Below are positions 10,356-20,235 of a stretch of DNA of 64,000 nucleotides, piece by piece (the first letter of the stretch is position 1; each line of letters starts with the position of its first letter). The notes beneath the pieces were generated by a model. That model worked only from the letters and a program-made list of their open reading frames with translations. It had not been told where the DNA came from and made no database searches. The DNA lies in assembly GCA_018806915.1 (NCBI GenBank), contig JAGKQI010000025.1, positions 62,001 to 126,000 on the forward strand. The letters run 5' to 3'. Position numbers and translations under genes: made by a program. Source of the stretch: Phytophthora colocasiae (lineage: Eukaryota; Oomycota; Peronosporomycetes; Peronosporales; Peronosporaceae).

Positions 10356-11671
10356 CCCTCCCCACCAAACCGTGGATACGGAGTATCTACAACTGTAGAC
10401 ATAACTGCCTTGTCAAGGCCTGTCACCGGCAACTTTCCGATAAAGAAATCTCTCAACGAGTGCGCGGGTGCGCTGGCTCAACGAGCACATTCTTCAATTC
10501 TCCCCAGCGAGCCAACCGCTCCTGGGGTGTCCAGTGACCAGGCGTCTACGCCCCAGCGCCTCAGCGCTTTCCGGTCTGAGCCCTCGGCTCCTCTCACGCT
10601 CTCCGATTCGGAGTATTTCGCGGCGTCTCGCCTTCGCTACGGAGCGATGTTCAAGGCCAGCCGACGTCAAGTGGTAGCGGTGGCTCACCCTTCAGTACAC
10701 GACAGCGTCGCCGAGCGCGCGACCCACGTCGCTCTCCTACAGAGGAAGGCGAGGTCGAAGTGGACTACGAGGAGTCCGAACAGGGCGATGCCCATGCGTC
10801 TCCCTGCTCCTGCGAGCCCTCGGACGACCCGATCTGAGCTGCGCTCTCCACGCGATCCGCGTCGGTACTCAATTCCTCGGCAGCTGCGACGGCCAATCCG
10901 TTCCCGGAGGGACCTTCGAGCCTCGTGCTCCAGCGCGTTGCGCAACGCACCACCGCTTCCTGCTCGCGATGAGCCAGAGTCACTCAAAGGGAGTCGAAGA
11001 CGCGATCACCAACCCTCTGGATGAGGCACAGGAGGCTTCCCTGAGCGGTGCTCCAGAGTCACGTCGACCGGTCCAACGGGACATCGTGGGGACTTCGTCG
11101 CGGCGCGACTACGGCTTCGAGCCTCGCGACCCTGCCGAGCAGGTGAAGCAGTTGATGGCGCAGCCAAACCTGCATGGATTACGCCATAGGCAATCCTCCA
11201 CGTACGGTGGCTGAGACTCAGCAGCGACAGGGGCTCCATGAGCGTTTCCTGACCCCGCAGGTGTGCACACTCGCCGAGTATCGGCAACGCTTAGATAAGC
11301 AACGGCGACGGGAGTCTGTGCCTCAGATGAGGACTTATCCACTCCTGCTCCAGACCGGAGAGACCACCCGGGACTACATGGTCCATGTGGCCACCTGGGC
11401 CGAGGCTTCACGGAAGCTCGCGTCGTTTGACCGGCTCATGGAGAGCTGCGCCGAGGTGGACGTCCGCCTCGCCCGAGGTCTACTCTTCCAGTACGCGAAG
11501 ATACGCGTGCGGCCGGCCGCTTTCCTCGTCACACGACGGCAGTGGCTCCCGCCTCTCAGGCCACTATCCCTGCTTCGCAGGATGCTCCTTCAGTCTCCGA
11601 GGGAGACTCGCTGGCTGTGCCAGCCACGGACCAGAGCCTGAGCTCGGCTGCTAGTCCGTCAGCTTCTCACA
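10356..11671 (+). other. Antisense, gag-like open tract between chromodomain and 3' LTR
   Basis: Where most chromoviruses go straight from pol to the LTR, this element has about 1.3 kb whose protein-like frames lie on the plus strand, opposite to pol. Examples are an acidic run at about 10742-10830 (EVEVDYEESEQGDA), NPLDEAQEASLSGAPE (11012 on), and TTRDYMVHVATWAEASRKLA with SCAEVDVRLARGLLFQYAKI (11174-11520). At least three frame changes break it. It could be an antisense accessory ORF or a nested remnant of another element. I recognise no family. Confidence 0.4.
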
Positions 11672-11884
11672 CTAGTGGTGAGAAGCGGGTGTCGACCGAG
11701 TGGTCGACCTCGAGCCCTTCGGGCGCCCCCGATCTTCGCGATCAAAAGCGTCCACGACGTCAGGGCAGTCCTGCCTCAGGGACCCTTCAAACTCCCACGA
11801 GTTTTGGGAATGAGGATATCCACGCCACTTCACCAGATACTGGTTTTGACTACGGTGGCGACGCCGCGCCATCAGGCGCTCCAC
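11672..11884 (-). CDS. Chromodomain at the end of gypsy pol
   Basis: YLVKWRGYPHSQNSWEFEG is a textbook chromodomain core with aromatic-cage residues (Y, W, W). In chromoviruses this C-terminal domain steers integration to histone-marked chromatin. It is separated from the integrase end by about 300 bp in another frame. Confidence 0.8.
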   Translation of the reverse strand: MERLMARRRHRSQNQYLVKWRGYPHSQNSWEFEGSLRQDCPDVVDAFDREDRGRPKGSRSTTRSTPASHH

Positions 11885-12186
11885 GTAGTCCCCTGCTCAT
11901 CGAGCAACGGCGGAGGAGGCCGATTCGCTGCGGAACGCCGTACTCGATGAGTGTGACGAGCGCTATTTGTCGCATCGCGCCTGGTACCAACTCGATCACT
12001 CGATCGGTACTCTCCGGAGTCAGACTCCAGTCCCTTCAAGGGAACGTCGAGAGTGTTTGGCATTCGCATGCCCGTCTCGCTCATGACATGGAGGAGATTG
12101 AAAGCCGGATGGCTTGGCTCCGAAGGTCCTCAGTCCCTGACTGCTCGCCTGCACCAGCAGGAGCTTCAGCTCGCTGAGTTGCGAGG

Positions 12187-13786
12187 TCAGGTGACGTTGC
12201 TGCTGCAGATGACGCAGCCTGGGCACGTGTCGTCGGTGCCAGCGCCTCCGCGCTCACCCGCGGGGTCCCGATATGGCTTAAGCAAGCCGACGTAGAACAC
12301 CGGGTGTGTTCGCATCCGCTTTGGCAAGTCAAGCGTGTATGCCAGGCCCTTCTTGGCCACGACCGTAAATGGTCCGATGAAACGCGGACGCAATTTCGTC
12401 TTAAAGACATTTGACACTGCATGTGTAGGTAGGTTCTTAGCGTTTAATAAAACCTGGTCACCGACCTTAAATTCCCATACATTGCTTCTACCTTTTGTAT
12501 CCGCTTGTTCCTTCTGAACGTCTTGGCTTTCAGCCATCGCGTCACGTACACGGCGTAATACGCTCAATCTCACCGAGAGGAAGTCATCGACTTGTTTACG
12601 CACAGCAGAAGGGCTGATATCAGCAAGCTCGGAGTCGAGCGACGGCACAGCCTCTCCCCCACCAAGCCCAAGGCTACCGCGTGGCGGAGTGAGCGGAACG
12701 CGCGGGTGCGCAAGGCCGTTCACGTAGAACGGGGTGAAGCCTGTCGAGGCATGCACCGCAGTGTTCATGGAGAACTCAACGAGAGGAGCATAGCGCTCCA
12801 ACGCTTCGGCGTTTCAGCGCATACGCTGCGGAGGATGTCCTCCAGAACGCGGTTCACGCGTTCCGGTCTGACCGTCGGTCTGCGGATGGTCCGCCGTGGA
12901 CATGTCCAGTCGAGTGCCCAGCACCTTGAAGACGGACGTCCAGAAGTGACCCGTGAAACGGGGATCTCGATCCGAGACAATGGTCTCAGGCAGCCCATGC
13001 TGGCGGAAGACCCGATCGATGAAGATCGTCGCTGTACCAGCGCCATCGACGGTGTCCGGCACAGCCGCTAGATGAGCCATCTTGCTCAGACGGTCAACAA
13101 AGACCACCACGCCCGTGTTGCCTGCCGAGTCCTTCGGCAGGCCAAACCTAAAGTCCATACTTATGGACTGCCAACACCCAGAGGGTACAGGTAAGCTCGC
13201 CAAGGCGCAGCCGCATACGGCGAGGTTTAACCCGCTGACACGTCTCGCACGTGCGCACATATGTGCTGACCCACTTGTACATCTTCGGCCACCAGTACAT
13301 GGAGCTCACCGAGCCGTACGTCTTCTCGCGACCGAGGTGGCCGCCTGTGGGTGTGTCGTGAGCCTCATAGAGGATACGGTACTTCAGATCCTCATCGTGA
13401 GGAACTACCACTCGTGGTGGGTCATCCTGACCCGTGCTGTAGTACAGCAGACCGCCTTCCAGGCTGTAGCGTTGGAGTCTCGCCTTTAGGCGTCGTGACA
13501 GAGTCACCTTTGAGTCTTTAAACTCATCGCTCCCCAGAGCTTGGAGCAACGCGACACAAGAGTCGTCCTGAGCGTACGCTGCTCGAACCATGTCCGTCAC
13601 GGACGACGTCACCGAGGTGACATGAGATAACTCATAGTCCGGGCGACGTGATAACGCGTCAGCGAGGACGTTCTGCCTGCCAGGCTTGTACTTCACCTCG
13701 AAGTTATACTCCGCAAAGAAGGAGAGCCATCGGGCCATCCTCTGCGAGAGGTAAGGCGACTGCGTCGCTGGTGCGTAGTGACGCAT
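12187..13786 (-). pseudogene. Integrase of the complete gypsy element
   Basis: This piece contains the HHCC zinc-binding N-terminus (GGHLGREKTYG then CETCQ), the core with two catalytic Asp (SISMDFRFGLP and IVSDRDPRFTGHFW), and the C-terminal part (RPRFIGPFTVVAKKG, THPVFYVGLLKPYRD). At about 12860-12875 an extra base shifts the frame at the position where the catalytic Glu should follow QTDGQT. Compensating for it would give the usual glutamate. Confidence 0.85.
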
Positions 13787-15440
13787 GATCCGTGTAGATC
13801 ACAAACGGCGGAGCCGAGCAGGTGAACCCTGAATTTGACGAGAGCGTACTTCATCGCAAGTAGCTCCTTGTCATGAACTGGATAGTTCTTCTCAGCAGCC
13901 TTGAGGCTGTCGCGACTCAAACGCAATGACGCGTTCGCGCCCTTCGGCGTCCGCTTCAGCAAAGCACTGCCGATGGCAAAGTCAGAGGCGTCACAGACGA
14001 CAATAAACGGACGAGCGGGGTCTGGCAGCGCCAGTATCGGTGCCTGAAGCAGGCTATCCTTGATACAAAGTGAACGCATTCTCGTGCTCGGCACGCCATA
14101 CCCCACTCGGCATCCTTCTTAAGGAGATCCGTCAGTGGCCGAAGCCAACTCAGCGTAGTTCTCGCTGTACTTGTGCAAGTAGTTGGCCAAACCCAGCCAC
14201 TTACGCAAGTCCTTCTGGTTCAAGGAACCGGCCAATCCACAATGGCCTTGACCTTTGCTGGATCAGCACGAAGGCCATGCTTCCCAATGAAGCACCCTAG
14301 GAAGGGATTTCTTCCGCGCCAAAAGACGCACTTGTCTGCGTTGGCGTACAGCTTGTTCGTGCGCATGCACTCGAGCACAGCTCTCACGTGTTCCACGTGC
14401 ACCTCAACGTCAGTCTTGCCGTGTTCGGCCTGACTGTGGACGAACACGGCGTCAAAGTACGTTTGTGCGAATGCCCGTAGGGGCCTGAACAGCTGCGTCA
14501 CTAGACGAGTGAACGTTGCGGGCGCGTTCGAGAGCCCTTGGGGCATGACGAGCCACTCCCAGAGCATACCGCTCCGGTGCTCACCGCTGTAAGCGGAATA
14601 TCACTGGCTCGCATGAGCAGCTGATAGTACCCATCGACTAAGTCGAGTGCACTGTACATGGTGCAACCCACCATGTTGTTCTGAAGAACATCCTTCCTAG
14701 GAATCGGCGTCTGCGCCGGGAATCGTGGCAATGTTGAGCTTGTTAAAAGCGTGAACGATACGCCACTTGCCATTCGGCTTTCTGACACAGAACGTTGGCG
14801 CGGAATGCGGAGACTTGCTCTCGCGCACGAGACCCGCCGCGTGCTTCGCACGGAAGAAGGCGTCAATGACGTCGCATTGCTCTTTAGGAAGAGGCCACTG
14901 TCGGGTCACGCAGTACTTAGTTCCGGGAACTAAGTCGATCTCATGACGCACGCCTCGGTCAGGAGGCAGGCCACTCGGTGGTTCCTTCGAGACAACGTCT
15001 CCATATTCCTTCAGCAAGGAGTGGAAGGGATCCGAGGGATTCTTGAGGATCTCCGATCCACTCCTGGCGTTCAACGCCTTCTTGGCTTCGGCCAAGACGG
15101 ACTCGTCAACGAGGGACGACGAGTGGAACTCCTCCTCAGGTCGAACGATGACCACCTCGGCGAATTCGCCAGCCTTCAAGGCATCGCCAAAGTCGGCGAA
15201 GGACATCTCTTCTAGCTCAAGGAGCTTGTCAACACTTGGCAAGTCGTCCAGCAGGACACTGCCTTCGGCACTACCGCCCACTCCATCAACCAGAGTGTAT
15301 AGCTGCCCACAGCCCTCCGGTGCGTCGGCACTTGACGTCACGGATGACTCAGACGCAGAGCGTCTCGCCCGAAGGAGCCTTACGACGTCTTCGCCTGGCC
15401 GAAGATCGTCTACTCGACAGGAATACGTGCCGTCGCACAA
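13693..15440 (-). pseudogene. Reverse transcriptase and RNase H of the complete gypsy element, active site mutated
   Basis: RT pieces follow each other on the minus strand: GVRHEIDLVPGTKYCVTRQ and NGKWRIVHAFNKLN (14697-15440), YSALDLVDGYYQL with the first catalytic Asp (14501-14866), and MPQGLSNAPATF (14220-14567). The box normally YxDD reads TYFDAVFVH at 14448-14459, with the second Asp replaced by Ala (GCC). RNase H starts with VCDASDFAIGSALL (13693-14106). Frames shift between pieces. Confidence 0.85.
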
Positions 15441-15739
15441 GTTTCGGCCTCTCTCGGCCCGGTGTCAGGGACACCCAGCGATCCACTCGGTCGACGACCG
15501 ATGCCGCTCAGCGGGTACGTGCCGCTGCACAATCAATGACCGTAACAGGTCAGTGTCAGAGACACTCAGCGATCGACTTGGTCCATGACCAGTATCACTC
15601 GACGGAGTACGTGCCGCCCCACAGTTCACGGCCTGGTAAGGCCCGATGCCATCGGCATCCAGTGACAGTCCATGACCGGCGTCACTCGGGTTACGTGAGC
15701 TTTGCCCACGTTGACTCACTGCCAACCAGCGCTATGCGC

Positions 15740-17342
15740 TCAGCAGAACTGCGATCCTCGCACTCGGTGCTGTCCACTAACTCGGACACACCGACTTCCA
15801 GCATCATTGCCGACCCGGCTCGATGCTCGCGCCAATAGCGCTTCTGCTTCCCTAGCAGAGGTGGGTTCATGACTCGCCATAAGCTCCACTAGGAGAGAGT
15901 GCGTAGCACCTAAGGTCTTCGACCTCCAGTCGATCCATGGCTCGTGGCGCTCCAGCCACGCCATACCAAGGATGAGGTCGTACCTCGAATCCAGGTCCAA
16001 GACCAAGCAGCGTTCCACGCTGTCGAAGTCCAGGAACTTCAGCCGTAGGTCCATCAGGACCTTGGCTGCCGTGACACGGACGCCCGTCGCTAGACGGACA
16101 GTGACTGTGTCACCTCTTCGCGCTCGAAGCGCCTCAGCATATTGCTGACTACCCTCAACGGTGGAGCGTCTGACGTAGTTGCCAGACGCTCCTGAATCGA
16201 TCAACACGATCCACGGCTTCTCAAGCCCTTCACGTCCACATGGACGACCAGCAAGCCCTGCTTGCTCACGTTCCGTGTTCAAGAGCACAGAGCTCTTCGG
16301 GGCTGAGCCCCAGTGCCTCTCACGCACTGCAGAACTCAGTTCTTCCCCAGTAGACCGCCCCGCGTCTACTGGAGCCGTCGTTTCCTGGGCAGAGCCCAAA
16401 GCGGGACCCGCGACAGGGTTGCGGCCATTCTGGCCGGCGCGCTCTTTGCGCAGAGGGCAGTTGGGCCTCAGGTGTGTGGGACTACCACACGTGTAGCACC
16501 GACGAGTGCTCGCCACGCTGCACCGCAGCTCGTAGCTCGGCTACTTCATCTTCAGCATAGCTGAGGTCCATGGGTTCGGGTCCCCCCGGACCCTGTGCTA
16601 TTAGCACCGACCCTCGACAACTTAAAGTTGTGTTCAGCATTCAATGCCACGCTAACAGCGTCCTCGAAGGTGCGAGGATTCTGACGGAATGCCTCCGTCC
16701 TGGCCACGCCAGCTCTCAGACCTTCCATGAAGATAGTCACAGTGACCACCTCAGGTAGAGGATCGGCAGCCATGCCGGCAATGAGCGTGCGCAGCTCTTG
16801 GACATAGTCCACCAGGTCCTTCTTGCCCTGTCGGCAAGCGAGGAAGCGTGACCGCACGCGATACGCCTGGTTAGGTGGAGCAAATACTTGCGTAAGTTTG
16901 GCCTTAAGCTCACCCCAAGTGGGGAAGGCCATTTCTACCGACGTCCCAGACGTCAAGGCCCATTCTCGTGCTCGACCTTCGAGCTTAGAGATGGCGAACG
17001 CCACGCGTTGGCCTTCCAACTGGAGCATAGCGGCCCCCATGGCCATCTCGACCTCTCGGGTCCCACAATAGGAGGTTCTCTCCTTCGTGCCCGTGAAAGG
17101 TCTTCACGCTGAGCGTGACGGGCAGCTCTCGGAGCGGGATTAACTCCTTTTACATTCCCGCTGAATGTGCTCAACGAGAGCGTTCTCGTACGAGGCAAAT
17201 GCCTCCAGGCGCGCGTTGACGGCCTCCGGCCCTTGAGACGCAAGGTGCGCCATACCTTCAGGGCCCAGCAAGGACGTAAGCTTGTTAAGCGTGTCCCGCT
17301 GACTCGAGTCAAGTGAGCGTATGCTTCTGGCTCCATTCTCAC
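15740..17342 (-). pseudogene. Gag and protease of the complete gypsy element
   Basis: Gag begins near 17340 and its capsid part is 16552-17046 (AMLQLEGQRVAFAISKLEG, REWALTSG, FRQNPRTFEDAVSVAL). The zinc knuckle CYTCGSPTHLRPNC and the protease follow in 15740-16516. The protease motif is IVLIDSGASGNYV, with ILGMAWLERHEPWIDW downstream. Gag is interrupted by at least two frame changes near 17050-17150, while the knuckle-protease frame is open for 258 codons. Confidence 0.8.
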
Positions 17343-17393
17343 AGAGAAACAGTCTTCAACTCAGGAGTTGGATTGACTACAAGTGCTACCAGA

Positions 17394-17805
17394 TGCAGCG
17401 GGGCTGCGTAGGTGTGCACGGCACAGAGGAAGTTGGGTTGACTCGTAGAGTCCTGCTTGCAAGGCACTAGCCTTCGGTTCTATACAAGACCCAAGTAGTC
17501 CACTAAATACGGGACTCTCACAATCAGTGTCCCTATAATAAAGGAACTAACACTAATTATGTAAAATGCAAACTGATTTTTATTTATTTTATTGCCCTAA
17601 TCCTGAATGTAACGGATTTAGTATCTAACATACTAAATCCTAATCAAATGTAATGTGTGGCTCTGAGCTAACAGCCAGCAACTGGCTACATGTGTGACGT
17701 GTGAGAAACACTATGTGTTGTACACGGATCTGTGACTTGTGACCTGGATGGTGTATACCACACCTATTGTAGCCAAGGCGCGCAGCGCCGTGTAACCCCG
17801 TTACA
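17394..17805 (-). repeat. 5' LTR (right)
   Basis: Same ends as the left LTR. Visible differences are CAAGACCC versus CAAGAACC and GCGCCG versus GCTCG near the outer edge. The PBS (TCTGGTAGCACTT on the minus strand) abuts it at 17381-17393. Confidence 0.9.
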
Positions 17806-18483
17806 CTGCGTCTGCTGGAAAAGAAGGAAACTGTCCTGAGAGCAACAAGACGTCAAAAGTCTGGTACATATTTCTTGGTGTGTCCTCGCTCTGCTTTTCA
17901 TTGGTGTTGGAATCTGCTGCTGCAAACGACAAGCGCACGTAAAGCACACCGAAGCTCCCGAGCAGTACATCGTCGGGTTTGTTGGAGTGGCTTGGGTTGC
18001 ACTTTCGGATATTTGTGTCGTGTTGGAATTCATGGAGAACGGTGATTTACGAGAGCTACTTACCAAGTACGAGGAAAATCATCATCCGTTTAGTATTGCA
18101 CTTCAAGTTTGCCACGCATTGACATATCTCCACTCAATCCTGCCTCCAGCCATCCATCGCGACCTCAAATCGCGCAATATTCTGCTGAATTATGCAATGG
18201 AAGCTAAACTGACAGACTTTGGCATTTCAAAAGAGAAGCAAGACCAAACCATGACGGCTGGAGCCAAACCATGACGGCTGGAGGGGAACTTCCCTGTGGA
18301 TGGCCCCAGAATGATGCTGGGTGAGCGGTACGATGTGAAAGCGGACATCTTTTCGTTTGGGGTCGTACTGTCGGAGTTGGACCTACATACGCTACCGTAT
18401 GCCCAAGCGAAGGAACAAGTTCGAGACTCGAACGGAAGGAAACTGCCAGATGCGGCGATCCTCGTTCTGGCATTGCTTGACTG
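17806..18483 (+). pseudogene. Receptor-like kinase, TM and kinase-domain part (3' piece)
   Basis: After the LTR element the frame gives SAGKEGNCPESNKTSKVW and a hydrophobic segment. A frameshift follows, then kinase C-lobe sequence: CVVLEFMENGDLRELL (hinge), AIHRDLKSRNILLN (catalytic loop with HRD...N), LTDFGISKE (DFG), MMLGERYDVKADIFSFGVV and LPYAQAKEQ. The glycine loop, VAIK lysine and helix C are absent. A 20-bp tandem duplication (18244-18263, 18264-18283) disrupts the activation segment and creates a stop. It cannot make an active kinase. Confidence 0.8.
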
Positions 18484-18681
18484 AGAGTTCTGAGCAACAA
18501 ACACATATTTGCCATTCCGGCTTTTCAAATGTCTTTGAATTACGCAGTGGGGCTCTACCACTGCGCTGGTTTTATCTTGACGTTTTCCTTTCATTTTTGT
18601 TGTTGGCACTAGTACAGGTTTGTGTATTACAGTAACTCAAACATGATATTCTATGAGGAAATTCGTACTTTGTCCTCGCTG

Positions 18682-18829
18682 TCTGTAGATGGCTAACCCA
18701 TTCTGTATTTTGTGCACTCCTTCTGTAGTTTGTGTGATCTCGTCTGTATTCTTCCAAACGCGTCTGTATTTTTATCACTATCTCTGTAGATTTTACGTGC
18801 GCTCTGTATTTTGTTAATCTTTGTCTGTA
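18682..18829 (-). repeat. Right subterminal TCTGTA array, eight units, ~20-bp period
   Basis: TCTGTA starts at 18682, 18702, 18722, 18743, 18763, 18783, 18803 and 18824, so the steps are 20, 20, 21, 20, 20, 20 and 21 bp. Sequence between the motifs is not conserved apart from a following T/A-rich tract (TTTT or GATTTT). The spacing, two helical turns, suggests protein sites on one face of the DNA, as in subterminal transposase-binding arrays. Confidence 0.85.
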
Positions 18830-19369
18830 GATCCTACCCTCTCTCTTGAGCAGTGGTTGTTGACGGCAAGTAGCAATCGTCTGTAGACCAGTTGGGTTGT
18901 CTAATTCAAGTCGAGATGCAGATGTCTTGGGCAGCGTGAACCGCCCCCTTCACCTACAGGCTGTAGGCTACAGCTACATAGATTCCATGCGGCTGTCCAC
19001 CGTAATTTCACGGTCGGGTAAACCCGCTCACACATTCTGAAACAAGACGCACGTCGCAGTGACATGTTCTTCACCACGACGCAGAACCAGAGAAGGACCA
19101 TCATCAGCGACAGACAGGCGCTTTTTTGTCCCTGTAATCGACGATCAACACATTCTGAAACAAGACGTCGTCGGAGCACAACTTTCACACGACACGACGC
19201 GTAACGATCTCTCCACCAGCCCAGCAACAGCAACGTGTGCCAGATACACGCGCCTGCCTCGCCTTAAGCAATATACCGCGCTTACAGTGGTCATAACCGA
19301 CGAACGGTTAGCGTGGTTGTCCTTGTTCTGCCGCAAACGGAGAGCAGGACCAGTCTCTGGTGCTGCAGC

Positions 19370-19408
19370 AGCGAGAACCTAGCCTTGAATCAAGGCTAGG
19401 TTCTCGCT
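19370..19408. repeat. Perfect 19-bp-arm palindrome
   Basis: AGCGAGAACCTAGCCTTGA, one A, then its exact reverse complement. The right-arm copy (35012-35056) keeps a hairpin at the same place with different bases in the stem. Confidence 0.85.
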
Positions 19409-19738
19409 GGCAGCGCCCTTGATCGCTGCGGGGCTGATTATGAAGCTCGCCGAGTAATGCTAGAGTATTCCGCCTGCCCGTCCCAGCTGCGCCGTCGTGG
19501 TCTGTTGTTGAAACTTTGGAAACAGCCCAAGGCAAGACCGGTCATCCGATATCCTAGATAGAATCTAGCCCGCTAGACAGTGCCTAGTAGACACATCAAG
19601 TGCTCGCTGGCAACGCTCCGGACGCAGCGTAGATTCATCGCCGTTGCCAGGAATAGGTGGGCTTGAATGATACTGGCTGGCTGGCATGGAGCTCCGTGGC
19701 GTTCGTCGAAGCGGAGCCGGGTGATGCTCGGTGCCGTC

Positions 19739-19854
19739 AAGTCTTTCTTTGCTCGAACTCGGAGCGCCACGGCGTAGAGCCAATGCAAACGGCCGCAAGT
19801 CTTTCTTTGCTCGAACTCGGAGCGCCACGGCGTAGAGCCAATGCAAACGGCCGC
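19739..19854. repeat. 58-bp exact tandem duplication
   Basis: Two copies of the unit starting AAGTCTTTCTTTGCTCGAAC (19739 and 19797). The right arm has only one copy (near 34620-34680), so the duplication arose after the arms separated. Confidence 0.85.
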
Positions 19855-19994
19855 GTGCCAACCCAACCCAGACACAAGAACGACTAACGACCCGTGTACG
19901 CTTGGCTTGGACTGCAGCTGGAAGGTAATGCAGCTCAATAGCCTATTGTTACGAACGGAGGGACAGCTACACGTAGGACACAGACCAACTCGTC

Positions 19995-20018
19995 GCTCTC
20001 TCTCTCTCTCTCTCTCTG
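19995..20018. repeat. (CT)n microsatellite
   Basis: About 12 CT units; the matching (GA)n in the right arm near 34460-34480 is shorter. Confidence 0.9.
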
Positions 20019-20235
20019 CATTGTGTAAGTTATCAAAAGGTAAGTCAAGGGTGCCGTCAAGACGTTTGACCCATTCTGGTGAGCTATTCTGCCGTCTGTC
20101 CGTCATACTACAATCTGGTACGGCTGAAAAAATATTGTTGAGACTCGCTACAGTTTACGGCCACCATGGGAGCGATCCTGGTGGCAGTAGCCTGTTTACC
20201 CTGATGGCTACATTTTTGAAAACCTATATACTGTC

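Larger units (their letters stand above)
9945..17805 (-). mobile_element. Complete Ty3/gypsy chromovirus-type LTR retrotransposon
   Basis: A 7861-bp element with 411/412-bp LTRs, flanked by the 5-bp duplication CTGCG (9940-9944, 17806-17810). It reads on the minus strand: 5' LTR on the right, PBS, gag, CCHC, protease, RT, RNase H, integrase, chromodomain, 3' LTR on the left. The LTRs differ only at one base and one small indel site, so insertion was recent. Coding nonetheless has frameshifts and a mutated RT active site. It interrupts the receptor-kinase sequence of the surrounding TIR element. Confidence 0.92.
8763..18845. mobile_element. Non-autonomous Mutator-like TIR element carrying receptor-kinase sequence (Pack-MULE-like)
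   Basis: The element is flanked by a 9-bp direct duplication TTGAGCAGT (8754-8762 and 18846-18854). The right arm of the segmental duplication near 36225 keeps the empty site with a single copy. The ends are imperfect inverted repeats: both start GAGARA and carry ATCTACAGACA at position 14-24. Inside each end lies a TACAGA/TCTGTA array with a period near 20 bp. A 9-bp duplication and gene cargo fit the Mutator superfamily. No transposase is inside, so it would need one in trans. Without the nested LTR element the unit is about 2.2 kb. Confidence 0.75.
18855..20194 (+). repeat. Inverted segmental duplication, left arm, second part
   Basis: Reverse complement of 34349-36230 (without the pogo-like insertion) and 29144-29209. 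It carries no recognisable gene. Open frames, including the 177-codon one at 19573-20106, run through a (CT)n tract and a 58-bp tandem duplication and are unlikely to be coding. CACATTCTGAAACAAGACG occurs twice, about 115 bp apart (19031, 19147). Confidence 0.85.

Noticed and set aside
19573..20106. 177-codon minus-strand ORF, repeated in the right arm (34416 on)
   Set aside because: It runs through a (CT)n microsatellite and a 58-bp tandem duplication; the copies differ by indels that change frame, and there is no family signal.
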